This document shows positions 1 through 5,477 of a DNA stretch of 5,477 nt, piece after piece. Under the pieces are notes generated by a model. It had not been told where the DNA came from. It saw only the letters and a program-made list of their open reading frames with translations, and did no database searches. Origin of the DNA: Mycobacterium sp. Its GTDB lineage: Bacteria; Actinomycetota; Actinomycetes; Mycobacteriales; Mycobacteriaceae. The stretch is from the NCBI GenBank assembly GCA_018882545.1, contig VERS01000183.1, positions 1 through 5,477 on the forward strand, read 5' to 3'. A program made the position numbers and the translations under genes. The stretch's first letter is position 1; each line of letters begins with the position of its first letter.

Positions 1-39
1 GATCCGGACGGCGCCGGGACCGCCGCGGAGCCGACGTGA
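1..39 (+). CDS. C-terminal tail of upstream gene, probably ribosomal silencing factor RsfS (partial)
   Basis: Reading from base 1 gives 12 codons ([12 protein letters not shown]) and a TGA stop at 37-39 that overlaps the GTG start of the next gene (GTGA, 36-39). That overlap is typical of translationally coupled genes and supports a real coding end. The tail is too short and too low in complexity to identify by sequence. The only reason to suggest RsfS (YbeB/DUF143 family, blocks joining of the ribosomal subunits) is synteny: in M. tuberculosis rsfS directly precedes gpgP. The identity is therefore inference, and the gene symbol is left empty. Confidence 0.5.
   Translation, partial: DPDGAGTAAEPT
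27..30 (+). promoter_or_regulatory. Ribosome binding site for gpgP (GGAG)
   Basis: GGAG lies 5 bases before the GTG at 36, inside the end of the upstream gene. It supports the GTG start that overlaps the previous stop over the later in-frame GTG codons (48, 60) and the ATG at 63, which falls at residue 10, just before the catalytic RHG motif. Confidence 0.5.
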
Positions 40-710
40 GCGGGCGGGTGCGCCGGCTGGTGATGCTGCGGCACGGCCAGACCGAGTTCAACGCCGGCAG
101 CCGGATGCAGGGCCAACTGGACACCGATCTGACCGATCTGGGCCGTGCCCAAGCGGTGGCTGCCGCCGAGGTGCTGGCCAAACGACAGCCGCTGATCATC
201 GTGTCCTCCGATCTGCGCCGCGCCTATGAGACCGCGGTCAGTCTCGGCGAGTGCAGCGGTGTGCCGGTGCGGGTGGACACCCGGCTGCGGGAGACCCATC
301 TGGGGGAGTGGCAGGGTCTGACGCACGATCAGGTCGACGCGATGGCCCCCGGAGCGCGGGCGGCCTGGCGCGCCGACGCCAGATGGGCCCCGCACGGCGG
401 GGAGAGCCGCATCGACGTGGCCGACCGGAGTAGCCCGCTGGTCGCCGAACTGGTCGCCGGAGAACCGGAATGGGGTGCCGACGAACCGGCGCGGCCGGTG
501 GTGCTGGTCGCCCACGGCGGCCTCATCGCCGCGCTGACCGCCGCGCTGCTGGATCTTCCGGTCGACAGCTGGCCGGTGCTGGGCGGTATGGGCAACGCCA
601 GCTGGGCTCAGCTGTCCGGTCACGGGGCGGCCGATGCGCCGATCGGGGAGCTGCACTGGCGCCTCGACGTCTGGAACGCATCGGCTCAGGTCTCCAACGA
701 TGTCCTCTGA
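36..710 (+). CDS. gpgP: Glucosyl-3-phosphoglycerate phosphatase, histidine phosphatase family
   Basis: This 224-residue cytosolic enzyme belongs to the histidine phosphatase (phosphoglycerate mutase-like) superfamily. The mycobacterial member at this locus removes phosphate from glucosyl-3-phosphoglycerate to give glucosylglycerate, an early step in MGLP synthesis. The phosphohistidine motif is visible at residues 11-19 (LRHGQTEFN, catalytic His13), as are the expected supporting residues: Gln25, Arg62 in [10 protein letters not shown], Glu86 in LRETHLGEW, and the second His160 in VLVAHGG. Length is close to the roughly 223 residues I recall for Rv2419c. The GTG start overlaps the preceding stop by 4 bases and has a GGAG site. 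The gene overlaps octT by 11 bases, which with degV indicates one transcript. Superfamily membership is certain from the motifs. The specific substrate rests on the octT neighbour, since this superfamily also contains general phosphatases and cobalamin-pathway enzymes. Confidence 0.9.
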   Translation: MSGRVRRLVMLRHGQTEFNAGSRMQGQLDTDLTDLGRAQAVAAAEVLAKRQPLIIVSSDLRRAYETAVSLGECSGVPVRVDTRLRETHLGEWQGLTHDQVDAMAPGARAAWRADARWAPHGGESRIDVADRSSPLVAELVAGEPEWGADEPARPVVLVAHGGLIAALTAALLDLPVDSWPVLGGMGNASWAQLSGHGAADAPIGELHWRLDVWNASAQVSNDVL

Positions 711-1443
711 GCCCGCCGGCCGGCCGCGGCAGACCCTGCTGGTTTTCTGCGACTCACTGTCCTACTACGGTCCGCAGGGCGGCCTGCCCGCCGACGATCC
801 GCGGATCTGGCCCAATATCGTTGCCAGAAGCCTTGATTGGGATTGCGAACTGATCGGTCGGATTGGCTGGACCTGCCGCGACGTGTGGTGGGCCGCCACC
901 GGGGATCCGCGGGCGTGGGCGGCGCTGCCCCGGGCCGGCGCGGTGATCTTCGCCACCAGCGGGATGGACTCGCTGCCCTCGCCGCTACCGACCGCCGCCC
1001 GCGAACTGATCCGCTATCTGCGGCCGCCGCCGCTGCGGCGCTGGATCCGGGACGCCTACGGGTGGCTGCAACCGCGGTTGTCACCGGTGTCGCGGTCGGC
1101 GCTGCCGCCGCACCTCAGCGTCGAATACCTCGAGATGACCCGCGCCGCCATCGACTTCAACCGACCCGGAATACCGATCGTGGCGTCACTGCCGTCGGTG
1201 CACATCGCGCCCACCTATGGTCTGGCTCATCACGGCCGGCCCGGCACCGTCGCTGCGATCACCGACTGGGCGGCGGGCCACCACATCCCGCTGGTGGATC
1301 TCAAAGAGGCGGTGGCCGAACACATCCTGGGTGGCCGGGGTAACCCCGACGGCATCCACTGGAACTTCGAGGCGCACGAGGCCGTCGCCGAACTGATGCT
1401 CAAGGCGCTGGCCGAAGCCGGCGTCGCGCCGTCCGGGGGCTGA
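700..1443 (+). CDS. octT: Diglucosylglycerate octanoyltransferase, SGNH/GDSL fold
   Basis: This 247-residue enzyme would transfer an octanoyl group from its acyl donor to diglucosylglycerate, the primer of mycobacterial MGLP. It is a divergent SGNH hydrolase-type protein. Block I is FCDSLSYYG (residues 16-24), where the usual GDS reads CDS and Ser19 is the predicted nucleophile. A block II-like glycine region lies around [13 protein letters not shown] (52-64), and SGMD (87-90) stands where GxND is usual. The C-terminal catalytic pair is Asp217 and His220 in DGIH. There is no signal peptide, so it is cytosolic. I chose the ATG at 700 because it gives the family length (about 247 residues as I recall) and starts 12 residues before the block I strand. 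The frame stays open upstream to an ATG at 634, but that would add 22 residues unlike the family, all inside gpgP. The 11-base overlap with gpgP and the 4-base gap to degV suggest coupled translation. Confidence 0.87.
   Translation: MSSEPAGRPRQTLLVFCDSLSYYGPQGGLPADDPRIWPNIVARSLDWDCELIGRIGWTCRDVWWAATGDPRAWAALPRAGAVIFATSGMDSLPSPLPTAARELIRYLRPPPLRRWIRDAYGWLQPRLSPVSRSALPPHLSVEYLEMTRAAIDFNRPGIPIVASLPSVHIAPTYGLAHHGRPGTVAAITDWAAGHHIPLVDLKEAVAEHILGGRGNPDGIHWNFEAHEAVAELMLKALAEAGVAPSGG
1435..1439 (+). promoter_or_regulatory. Possible ribosome binding site for degV (GGGGG)
   Basis: A run of five G lies 8 bases before the GTG at 1448, within the last codons of octT. It is a plausible purine-rich site that supports the GTG start, though reinitiation after the octT stop 4 bases upstream could suffice. 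Confidence 0.3.
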
Positions 1444-1447
1444 CGCG

Positions 1448-2281
1448 GTGCCGGTGGTCGTGGTCACGGACTCCTCGGCGAGGCTGCCCGCCGACACCGT
1501 CGCCGAGTGCGGCATCCGGGTGGTTCCGTTGCACGTCCTGCTCGACGGTCGGGACCTGCGCGACGGTATCGACGCCATGCCGGTCGATCTGTATCAGCGG
1601 CCTCAGGTCAGCACCGCCGGTGCGAGTCCGGCCGAACTCGGCGCCGCCTACCGGGCAGCGCTGGCCGACAGCGGCGGCGCCGGTGTGGTGGCCGTTCACA
1701 TCGCCGGCGCGGTGTCCAGCACGCTGGGTGCGGCCGAGCACGCGGCGCAGGAGTTCAACGGTGCGGTGCGGGTGGTGGATTCCAAATCGGCCGGTATGGG
1801 AACGGGTTTCGTGGCACTGGCGGCGGTGCGTGCCGCCCGCTCCGGGGCAGACCTGGATCAGACCGTCACCGAGGCGGTATCGACGGTGCCGCGGGTGCAC
1901 GCCTTCATTGTGGTGCAGCGCCTGGAGAACCTGCGACGCAGCGGCCGGATCGGGGCGGCGGCCTCCTGGCTGGGCACCGCCCTGGCGCTCAAGCCGCTGC
2001 TGCGGATCGACGACGGCAGGTTGGTGCTCGGTCAGCGGGTGCGCACCACCTCCAAAGCGGTTGCGGCGATGGTCGAGCAGGTGGTCGGGGTGGTCGGTGC
2101 GGGCCGGGCGGCGCTGGCGGTGCATCACGTCGACAACCCGGCCGGCGCAGCCGAACTCGCAGCCACGCTGACCGCGGCTCTGCCGGACTGCGAGCCCGCG
2201 GCGGTCAGCGAGCTGGGGCCGGTGCTGGGTGTGCATCTGGGGCCCGGGGCGCTGGGCGTGGTGGTGGCGCTGGGGCAGTGA
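1448..2281 (+). CDS. DegV family fatty-acid-binding protein
   Basis: This 277-residue soluble protein shows the DegV (EDD-fold) layout along its length. The N-terminal strand and turn VVVTDSSARLP (residues 4-14) is followed by a ligand-loop equivalent TAGASP (56-61), AVSSTLGAA (88-96, where other members read LSGTYQSA), VVDSKSAGMGTGF (109-121), and a C-terminal lobe with RLENLRRSGRIG and LKPLLRIDDGRL. DegV proteins bind a single fatty acid, and in Firmicutes the FakB members present it to a kinase. No fatty acid kinase is visible here, so the role is unknown. In the ligand loop the Ser that is common in TSQPSP-type members is Ala57, while Thr56 and Ser60 remain. The GTG start is 4 bases after the octT stop, matching the conserved mycobacterial gpgP-octT-degV order (Rv2417c in M. 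tuberculosis). The gene ends 3 bases from the convergent lipase gene. Confidence 0.88.
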   Translation: MPVVVVTDSSARLPADTVAECGIRVVPLHVLLDGRDLRDGIDAMPVDLYQRPQVSTAGASPAELGAAYRAALADSGGAGVVAVHIAGAVSSTLGAAEHAAQEFNGAVRVVDSKSAGMGTGFVALAAVRAARSGADLDQTVTEAVSTVPRVHAFIVVQRLENLRRSGRIGAAASWLGTALALKPLLRIDDGRLVLGQRVRTTSKAVAAMVEQVVGVVGAGRAALAVHHVDNPAGAAELAATLTAALPDCEPAAVSELGPVLGVHLGPGALGVVVALGQ

Positions 2282-2284
2282 AGC

Positions 2285-3556
2285 TCAGCCGCGCAGCTTG
2301 TTGAGCCAGGCCCGGGCGTCGCCCACGCAGCTCTGCGGCAACGAGAAGTGGTCGTCTTCGGGGTACTCCCGGCTCTCGATGCTGCCCCCGAGTTTTCTGG
2401 CCGCCTCGATATAGGCGGTCTGCCACGACACCGGTACCACGGTGCCGTTGTCGAAGGTGTCGATGCACACCAGAACCGGGGCGACCGGTTTGCGCTGCGC
2501 CCCGGACCCGGCGTCGATCGCATCCTTCCATTCACCGAAGTTGGGCGGGTTCGGGTTGAGCACCGCCCCCTTGAGCCGGAACATCCGGGCGATCACGTCG
2601 TTGAGATGGTGCACCGGCTGGTTGTTCCACGCCGTCTCGAGGATCTCCACACCGAGGGGAGTAAAAGCTTGCGCGAGTGCGAGTTTCGTCGGGTTGGCCG
2701 CGTAGATGCCGGCCAGCACCATCACCAGATGCGAGTCCGGCGGGATGTCGGGATTGGTCAGTGCCGCGGTGACCGACGCCGGGTTCTCCAACGCGATCTT
2801 TGCGACCCCCGGTGACATCGGGACGGTGCCGATCAGCTTCAGCTCGCCGTAGTCGCTGGCGTCGAGTTCGGCCGCCGCCGCCGCCGCGCCGCCGCCCTGC
2901 GACCAGCCGCCGCACCCCAGAATCGTTCCCGCGCCGGCGTCGAGACTGCGCGCCGCGCGGGCCAGGTACACCGCATCGCGCGCGTTGGTGATGTTCACCG
3001 TGTACTGGTGCATCCCCGGCGTCCCGAGGCCCTGGTAGTCGGTGGCGCACACCACCCAGCCGTCGTCGATGAAGCCCTGCAGTCCCGGCACCCCGTAGTC
3101 GATCTGCTGGGTGGCCCGCGGTTCGAAGTAGGTGATGAGCTCCCGGGCGGGGTCGGGTTGCGCCGACGGGCAGCCCGCATCGCCGAGGCCGGTGGTGCCG
3201 TGGCACCAGGTGAAGATCGGCCGGTTCTCGCCCGCGTCGGTCGGGGCGATCACCAGGCCGCTGACTTCGTGGATGACGCCGTTGACGTCGCGGGAGACGT
3301 ACCGCACCCGCCAGGCGCGTGCACCGGTGATCCCGGTTTCCTGATTGTCCTGGGACAGCAGCGTTCCCGGCTCGCCGTTGGGCGGTTGCGGGATCATCGG
3401 CTTCGGCGTCCCGATCGGCTTCGGCGTCGAGGCTGCAGTCGTTGTGGCCTCGGCTCCGGGGGCCTCGCGTGCTTCTCGGGCGCATGCGGCCAGCAGTGGA
3501 GCGCCAACTACCGCCCCACCGAGTCCGGCGATGAATCGGCGACGCTCCATTTCCAT
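2285..3556 (-). CDS. Tat-exported lipoprotein, secretory-lipase (LIP) family alpha/beta hydrolase
   Basis: The 423-residue protein begins with a twin-arginine region (ERRRFIA, residues 4-10), a short hydrophobic segment and a lipobox LAAC with Cys25. It should therefore be Tat-exported, lipidated and anchored on the outer face of the cytoplasmic membrane. A Pro/Thr/Ala-rich linker (about 33-60) follows. The hydrolase domain shows HGTTG (119-123, oxyanion region), the LIP-family signature TDYQGLGTPG (172-181), the nucleophile elbow GGWSQGGG with Ser219, a candidate Asp369 in TFDNGTVVP, and His403 in EDDHFSL. The triad appears complete, so an ester substrate (lipid, or a small or polymeric ester) is likely but unknown. 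Starts at Met1 (3556) or Met3 (3550) both keep the signal, and neither has a clear ribosome site. It lies 10 bases downstream of the oxidoreductase gene and is probably cotranscribed. The nearest M. tuberculosis relative I can suggest is the Rv1592c type, from memory only. Confidence 0.86.
   Translation of the reverse strand: MEMERRRFIAGLGGAVVGAPLLAACAREAREAPGAEATTTAASTPKPIGTPKPMIPQPPNGEPGTLLSQDNQETGITGARAWRVRYVSRDVNGVIHEVSGLVIAPTDAGENRPIFTWCHGTTGLGDAGCPSAQPDPARELITYFEPRATQQIDYGVPGLQGFIDDGWVVCATDYQGLGTPGMHQYTVNITNARDAVYLARAARSLDAGAGTILGCGGWSQGGGAAAAAAELDASDYGELKLIGTVPMSPGVAKIALENPASVTAALTNPDIPPDSHLVMVLAGIYAANPTKLALAQAFTPLGVEILETAWNNQPVHHLNDVIARMFRLKGAVLNPNPPNFGEWKDAIDAGSGAQRKPVAPVLVCIDTFDNGTVVPVSWQTAYIEAARKLGGSIESREYPEDDHFSLPQSCVGDARAWLNKLRG
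3396..3428 (-). repeat. 18-base-period tandem duplication in the lipase linker
   Basis: A 15-base unit (ATCGGCTTCGGCGTC on the + strand) occurs perfectly at 3396-3410 and 3414-3428, a period of 18 bases. On the coding strand it produces the repeated TPKP-containing hexamer (TPKPIG then TPKPM) at residues 44-54, in the linker between the lipobox Cys and the hydrolase domain. The period preserves the frame. Confidence 0.85.
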
Positions 3557-3566
3557 CCGCCGGAAC

Positions 3567-4652
3567 CTACCCGAACCGGCCGGTGACCGGCGGCAGATCC
3601 TTGAGCGTCACGATCCCCGGCGGGGCGGCCACGACGGCCGGAAGCGCGTTGGTGACGGGCATGGCGGTGTAGATCATGCCGAGTCCCATGAAGCCGGGTT
3701 CGGTCCAGTCCTCGGGCGGCAGACAGTGCAGGACGGTCCGCATGTTGGGCACTCCGAAGACCTGGATGACATGGCCGTGCTCGAGTGGTTTCGGCGGTGT
3801 CACATGGTTGCCCATGATCCAGTTAAACCCGACGCTGACCACGTTGCGGTCCCCGACCCAGCCGCGGTGGTAGCCGTACACCCCCGCGACGGTGCCGGCC
3901 GGGATGGTCATGAATCCCAGATCGGTGTCGCCGGTGGCGGGGGTGAAGGTGACGTCGAAGGTCATCCTGTCCAACTGGGCTCCGATCGCGTCGGCCATCA
4001 TCGCCGCCGACTCGGCGAAGACCGCGCTCTCCTCGGCCACGCTCTCGGCCAGTCCCGGGGTCTGCGGATCGCAGGAGAATCCCATCGCGGTCTGGGTGCC
4101 GGCCGACTCGTAGGTGGAGCAGTCCACCGACTCGGTGATTCGGATCTCGTCGACTCGCTCGCAGGCCCCGGAGAGCACCATGCCCACCATATTGGTCATC
4201 CCGGGGTGTGCGCCACTGCCGAACAGGGTGGAATTGCCTGCAGCACAGGCGTTCCGGATACGTCTGAGGTCAGTGGGGGACTGCTTGCCCCCGGTGATCC
4301 AGGCCGCCGAGGTGCACACGTTGACGCCGGCGGCCAGTAGCCGCTCCAGTTCGTCGATGCTGGGCCACAGCGGGTTGTAACAGCAGGCGTCGGGCTCGGT
4401 TGCCAGTAGTGCGTCGATGTCGTTGGTCGCGGTGATCCCGGTCGGCTCTTCTTGTCCCAAAGGCCAGCCCGCCAGTTCGGCGGCGTCCACCCCGACCTTG
4501 TCTTGGCCGTGGGCGTAGACGCCGACCAGTTCCAGGTCGGGCCGGGCGATGATCGCGTGCAGGGAGCGACGCCCGATATTGCCGGTGGTCCACTGGATCA
4601 CCCGCAGTGGCCGGTCGGGCTGTGTTTCGGGCTGCGCGGTGGGCTGCGTCAT
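3567..4652 (-). CDS. NAD(P)-dependent oxidoreductase, dihydrodipicolinate reductase / diaminopentanoate dehydrogenase-like
   Basis: The 361-residue cytosolic protein starts with a short Gln/Pro/Thr-rich tail, then a Rossmann strand and glycine loop (RVIQWTTGNIGRRSL, residues 17-31, Gly24 and Gly27). ELVGVYAH (42-49) is the second strand, which usually selects the cofactor. GSGAHPGM (146-153) corresponds to the conserved GSGxHPG segment of this actinobacterial family. The fold relates to DapB and 2,4-diaminopentanoate dehydrogenase. Mycobacteria carry several paralogues with no settled substrate, so a role in lysine synthesis should not be assumed. The ATG at 4652 is chosen because it has a good AGAGG site and lies 16 codons before the Rossmann core. 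The frame stays open far upstream, but that part is antisense to the DUF222 gene. The gene is followed after 10 bases by the lipase gene and is divergent from the DUF222 gene across 93 bases. Confidence 0.88.
   Translation of the reverse strand: MTQPTAQPETQPDRPLRVIQWTTGNIGRRSLHAIIARPDLELVGVYAHGQDKVGVDAAELAGWPLGQEEPTGITATNDIDALLATEPDACCYNPLWPSIDELERLLAAGVNVCTSAAWITGGKQSPTDLRRIRNACAAGNSTLFGSGAHPGMTNMVGMVLSGACERVDEIRITESVDCSTYESAGTQTAMGFSCDPQTPGLAESVAEESAVFAESAAMMADAIGAQLDRMTFDVTFTPATGDTDLGFMTIPAGTVAGVYGYHRGWVGDRNVVSVGFNWIMGNHVTPPKPLEHGHVIQVFGVPNMRTVLHCLPPEDWTEPGFMGLGMIYTAMPVTNALPAVVAAPPGIVTLKDLPPVTGRFG
4617..4652 (-). repeat. Three degenerate 12-base repeats encoding an xxQP N-terminal tail
   Basis: On the + strand GGGCTGYG recurs at 4617, 4629 and 4641, a strict 12-base period (8 bases conserved per unit, one of them C or T). 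On the coding strand this gives the tetrapeptide series MTQP-TAQP-ETQP at the very start of the oxidoreductase. It looks like a small in-frame expansion forming a disordered tail before the Rossmann domain. Confidence 0.75.
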
Positions 4653-4655
4653 AAG

Positions 4656-4662
4656 CCCCTCT
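4656..4662 (-). promoter_or_regulatory. Ribosome binding site for the oxidoreductase gene (AGAGGGG)
   Basis: AGAGGGG on the minus strand ends 3 bases before the ATG at 4652, and its AGAGG core is 5 bases away, a good anti-Shine-Dalgarno match. It decides the start, since the long open frame upstream has no comparable site and is antisense to another gene. It implies a leadered transcript beginning further upstream. Confidence 0.6.
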
Positions 4663-4667
4663 GTATA
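4662..4667 (-). promoter_or_regulatory. Weak candidate -10 element (TATACA) for the oxidoreductase-lipase unit
   Basis: TATACA lies 9 bases before the ATG at 4652 on the minus strand and is the only AT-rich hexamer near that start. A transcript from it would start about at 4655-4652, essentially leaderless, and would exclude the AGAGGGG site that it touches. There is no recognisable -35 hexamer at 16-18 bases. The two signals therefore compete as explanations, and the ribosome site is the better one. Confidence 0.25.
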
Positions 4668-4691
4668 CCACCGGGTTTCGAGTCCCCAGGA

Positions 4692-4714
4692 TCCGGCCCG
4701 GTTACGGCCGGAAC
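4692..4714. promoter_or_regulatory. Inverted repeats in the divergent intergenic region, possible operator
   Basis: TCCGGCC (4692-4698) and GGCCGGA (4706-4712) are perfect 7-base inverted arms separated by 7 bases. Overlapping them, GTTACGGCCGGAAC (4701-4714) is a 14-base near-palindrome with six of seven pairs matching. The position, between two divergent starts and just upstream of the + strand promoter motif, is where a dimeric regulator would bind. GC-rich DNA yields such repeats by chance, so an operator function is only a suggestion. Confidence 0.3.
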
Positions 4715-4716
4715 AA

Positions 4717-4739
4717 ATGTCAGAGCCCGCTGCGAGCAT
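4717..4739 (+). promoter_or_regulatory. RecA-independent DNA-damage (PafBC-type) promoter for the DUF222 gene, leaderless
   Basis: The established mycobacterial motif is tTGTCRgtg, 8 bases, TAnnnT. Here ATGTCAGAG (4717-4725), 8 bases (4726-4733) and GAGCAT (4734-4739) match the strongly conserved TGTCA-G-G core, the exact spacing, and the A and final T of the -10 hexamer; the first T of the -10 is missing. A start 7 bases after the -10 falls at 4746, the A of the DUF222 ATG. There is no convincing ribosome site, consistent with the leaderless transcripts common in mycobacteria. Confidence 0.55.
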
Positions 4740-4745
4740 GGAACC

Positions 4746-5477
4746 ATGTCGGTGGATACATCTGCAGACGTCGTGGAAGTCCCTCCCGGCGAACGTCTTG
4801 AGCTGCTCTTCGCCGAGTTGGCGGAGCTGACCGGCCAGCGCAACGCCATTGACGGACGCATCGTGGAGATCATTGCCGAGGTGGATCGCGACGAGCTGTG
4901 GGGCAGCACCGGGGCACGGTCGGTCGCAGCGCTGGTCGCTTGGAAGACCGGCTCGTCTGCGGCGAACGCGGCGGCCATCGCCACCGTGGCGCACCGACTG
5001 GAGGAGTTTCCGCGCTGCGCGCGGGGTATGCGGGAGGGCCGACTGTCGCTGGATCAGGTCGGCGTCATCGCCCACGGCGCCGGTGAGGGTTCCGATGCGC
5101 ACTACGCTGCGCTGGCTTCGGTCGCCACGGTCAGTCAACTGCGCACCGCGGTCAAGCTCGAACCGCGACCTGATCCCGACCCTCGGCCCGAACCTCAGCG
5201 CTCGATTTCCAAGCACAGCGACGAGCGGTTCAGTTACTGGCGGATCAAGCTCCCGCACCTGGAGGCGGCGAAATTCGACGCGGCCCTGGCGTCGCACCGG
5301 GACGCGCTGATCGCGGAGTGGAAGCGCGATCACGGCAACCGTGAGAACGCAGACAGCGCAGCCGAACACGTGCCGCCGATGCCGGACACCGTCGATGCGT
5401 TCATGAGTCTGGTCGAGGCGGGTTGGGACGCCGACGCGATCCGGCGTCCGCACGGGCATCACACGACTGTCGTAGTG
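4746..5477 (+). CDS. 13E12 repeat family DUF222 protein, 3' end beyond the window
   Basis: The frame is open for 244 codons from the ATG at 4746 to the last base, so the gene is cut by the window edge. The sequence follows the DUF222 domain of the mycobacterial 13E12 family: an N-terminal helix with acidic and hydrophobic residues (about 15-30), LWGSTGARSVAALVAWKTG (51-69), AIATVAHRLEEFP (77-89), ARGMREGRLSLDQVGVIA (92-109), and HHTTVVV at the edge, which in relatives leads into the second half of the protein. Full members often end in an HNH nuclease motif, which cannot be checked here. Their function is unsettled; many are multicopy, some are linked to mobile DNA, and several in M. tuberculosis respond to DNA damage. 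This ATG is the first start in frame after the promoter motif. The ATG at 4738 is in another frame and gives only a short reading. Codons such as ACA, TCT, ATT and CTT near the start are less GC-biased than in its neighbours. Confidence 0.85.
   Translation, partial: MSVDTSADVVEVPPGERLELLFAELAELTGQRNAIDGRIVEIIAEVDRDELWGSTGARSVAALVAWKTGSSAANAAAIATVAHRLEEFPRCARGMREGRLSLDQVGVIAHGAGEGSDAHYAALASVATVSQLRTAVKLEPRPDPDPRPEPQRSISKHSDERFSYWRIKLPHLEAAKFDAALASHRDALIAEWKRDHGNRENADSAAEHVPPMPDTVDAFMSLVEAGWDADAIRRPHGHHTTVVV

Noticed and set aside
634..699. ATG at 634 as the octT start
   Set aside because: It would add 22 residues lying wholly within gpgP and unlike the SGNH core. The ATG at 700 gives the expected family length.
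1400..2236. 278-codon open frame on the minus strand opposite degV
   Set aside because: Its His/Arg/Gly-rich composition has no recognisable motif; it is the GC-bias shadow of degV, whose DegV motifs run the full length of the opposite strand.
2281..2306. Short hairpins (AAGCT/AGCTT with a 9-base loop; GCTCA/TGAGC with a 14-base loop) after the degV stop as an intrinsic terminator
   Set aside because: Stems are only 5 bases, there is no T-run, and they lie within the lipase coding end.
3345..4340. 331-codon open frame on the plus strand opposite the oxidoreductase and the lipase start
   Set aside because: It crosses the boundary of two well-supported minus-strand genes, is rich in Gly/His/Asp, and shows no domain; it is an antisense shadow.
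4711..4722. Possible LexA (SOS) box at GAACAAATGTCA
   Set aside because: Only the GAAC half is present. The mycobacterial SOS box needs GTTC after four bases, and here the sequence is TGTC. The TGTC fits the PafBC-type promoter better.
4738..4830. Short open frame from the ATG at 4738, 8 bases before the DUF222 ATG
   Set aside because: It is out of frame with DUF222, has no recognisable content, and would start upstream of the predicted transcription start at 4746.
4653..5462. In-frame upstream extension of the minus-strand oxidoreductase, open for 270 more codons to an ATG at 5462
   Set aside because: It is antisense to the clear DUF222 gene, has Arg/Asp/Gly/Val-rich mirror composition, and the ATG at 4652 has a good ribosome site just before the Rossmann domain.

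Overview
The window is GC-rich DNA from an actinomycete, almost certainly a Mycobacterium (Mycolicibacterium-type, non-tuberculosis). The evidence is the tightly packed gpgP-octT-degV block of the methylglucose lipopolysaccharide (MGLP) pathway, a 13E12-type DUF222 gene, GTG starts, and GC-rich third positions. All calls rest on reading motifs; no database search was possible.

Layout. Positions 1-2281 (+ strand) are one co-directional block: the last codons of an upstream gene (by synteny probably rsfS), gpgP (glucosyl-3-phosphoglycerate phosphatase), octT (SGNH-type diglucosylglycerate octanoyltransferase) and a DegV-family fatty-acid-binding protein. The junctions are a 4-base overlap, an 11-base overlap and a 4-base gap, so translation is probably coupled. 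GpgP makes glucosylglycerate, OctT acylates the diglucosylglycerate made from it, and the DegV protein may handle fatty acid, though that last link is inference. The promoter of this block lies outside the window.

Positions 2285-4652 (- strand) hold a two-gene unit that converges on degV with only 3 bases between the stop codons. The promoter-proximal gene encodes a Rossmann-fold NAD(P)-dependent oxidoreductase of the dihydrodipicolinate reductase / 2,4-diaminopentanoate dehydrogenase-like family. The second, 10 bases downstream, encodes a secretory-lipase-family (LIP) alpha/beta hydrolase with a twin-arginine lipoprotein signal. The substrates of both are unknown. In M. tuberculosis degV is followed by eis; here it is not, so this is a synteny break.

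Positions 4653-4745 are a 93-base divergent promoter region. Its + side carries a good match to the mycobacterial RecA-independent DNA-damage (PafBC-type) promoter, placed so that transcription would start at the A of the next ATG. That ATG (4746) opens a 13E12/DUF222 gene that runs off the right edge. This promoter is the most interesting observation. I found no CRISPR array, RNA gene, insertion sequence or convincing new multi-gene defence system.
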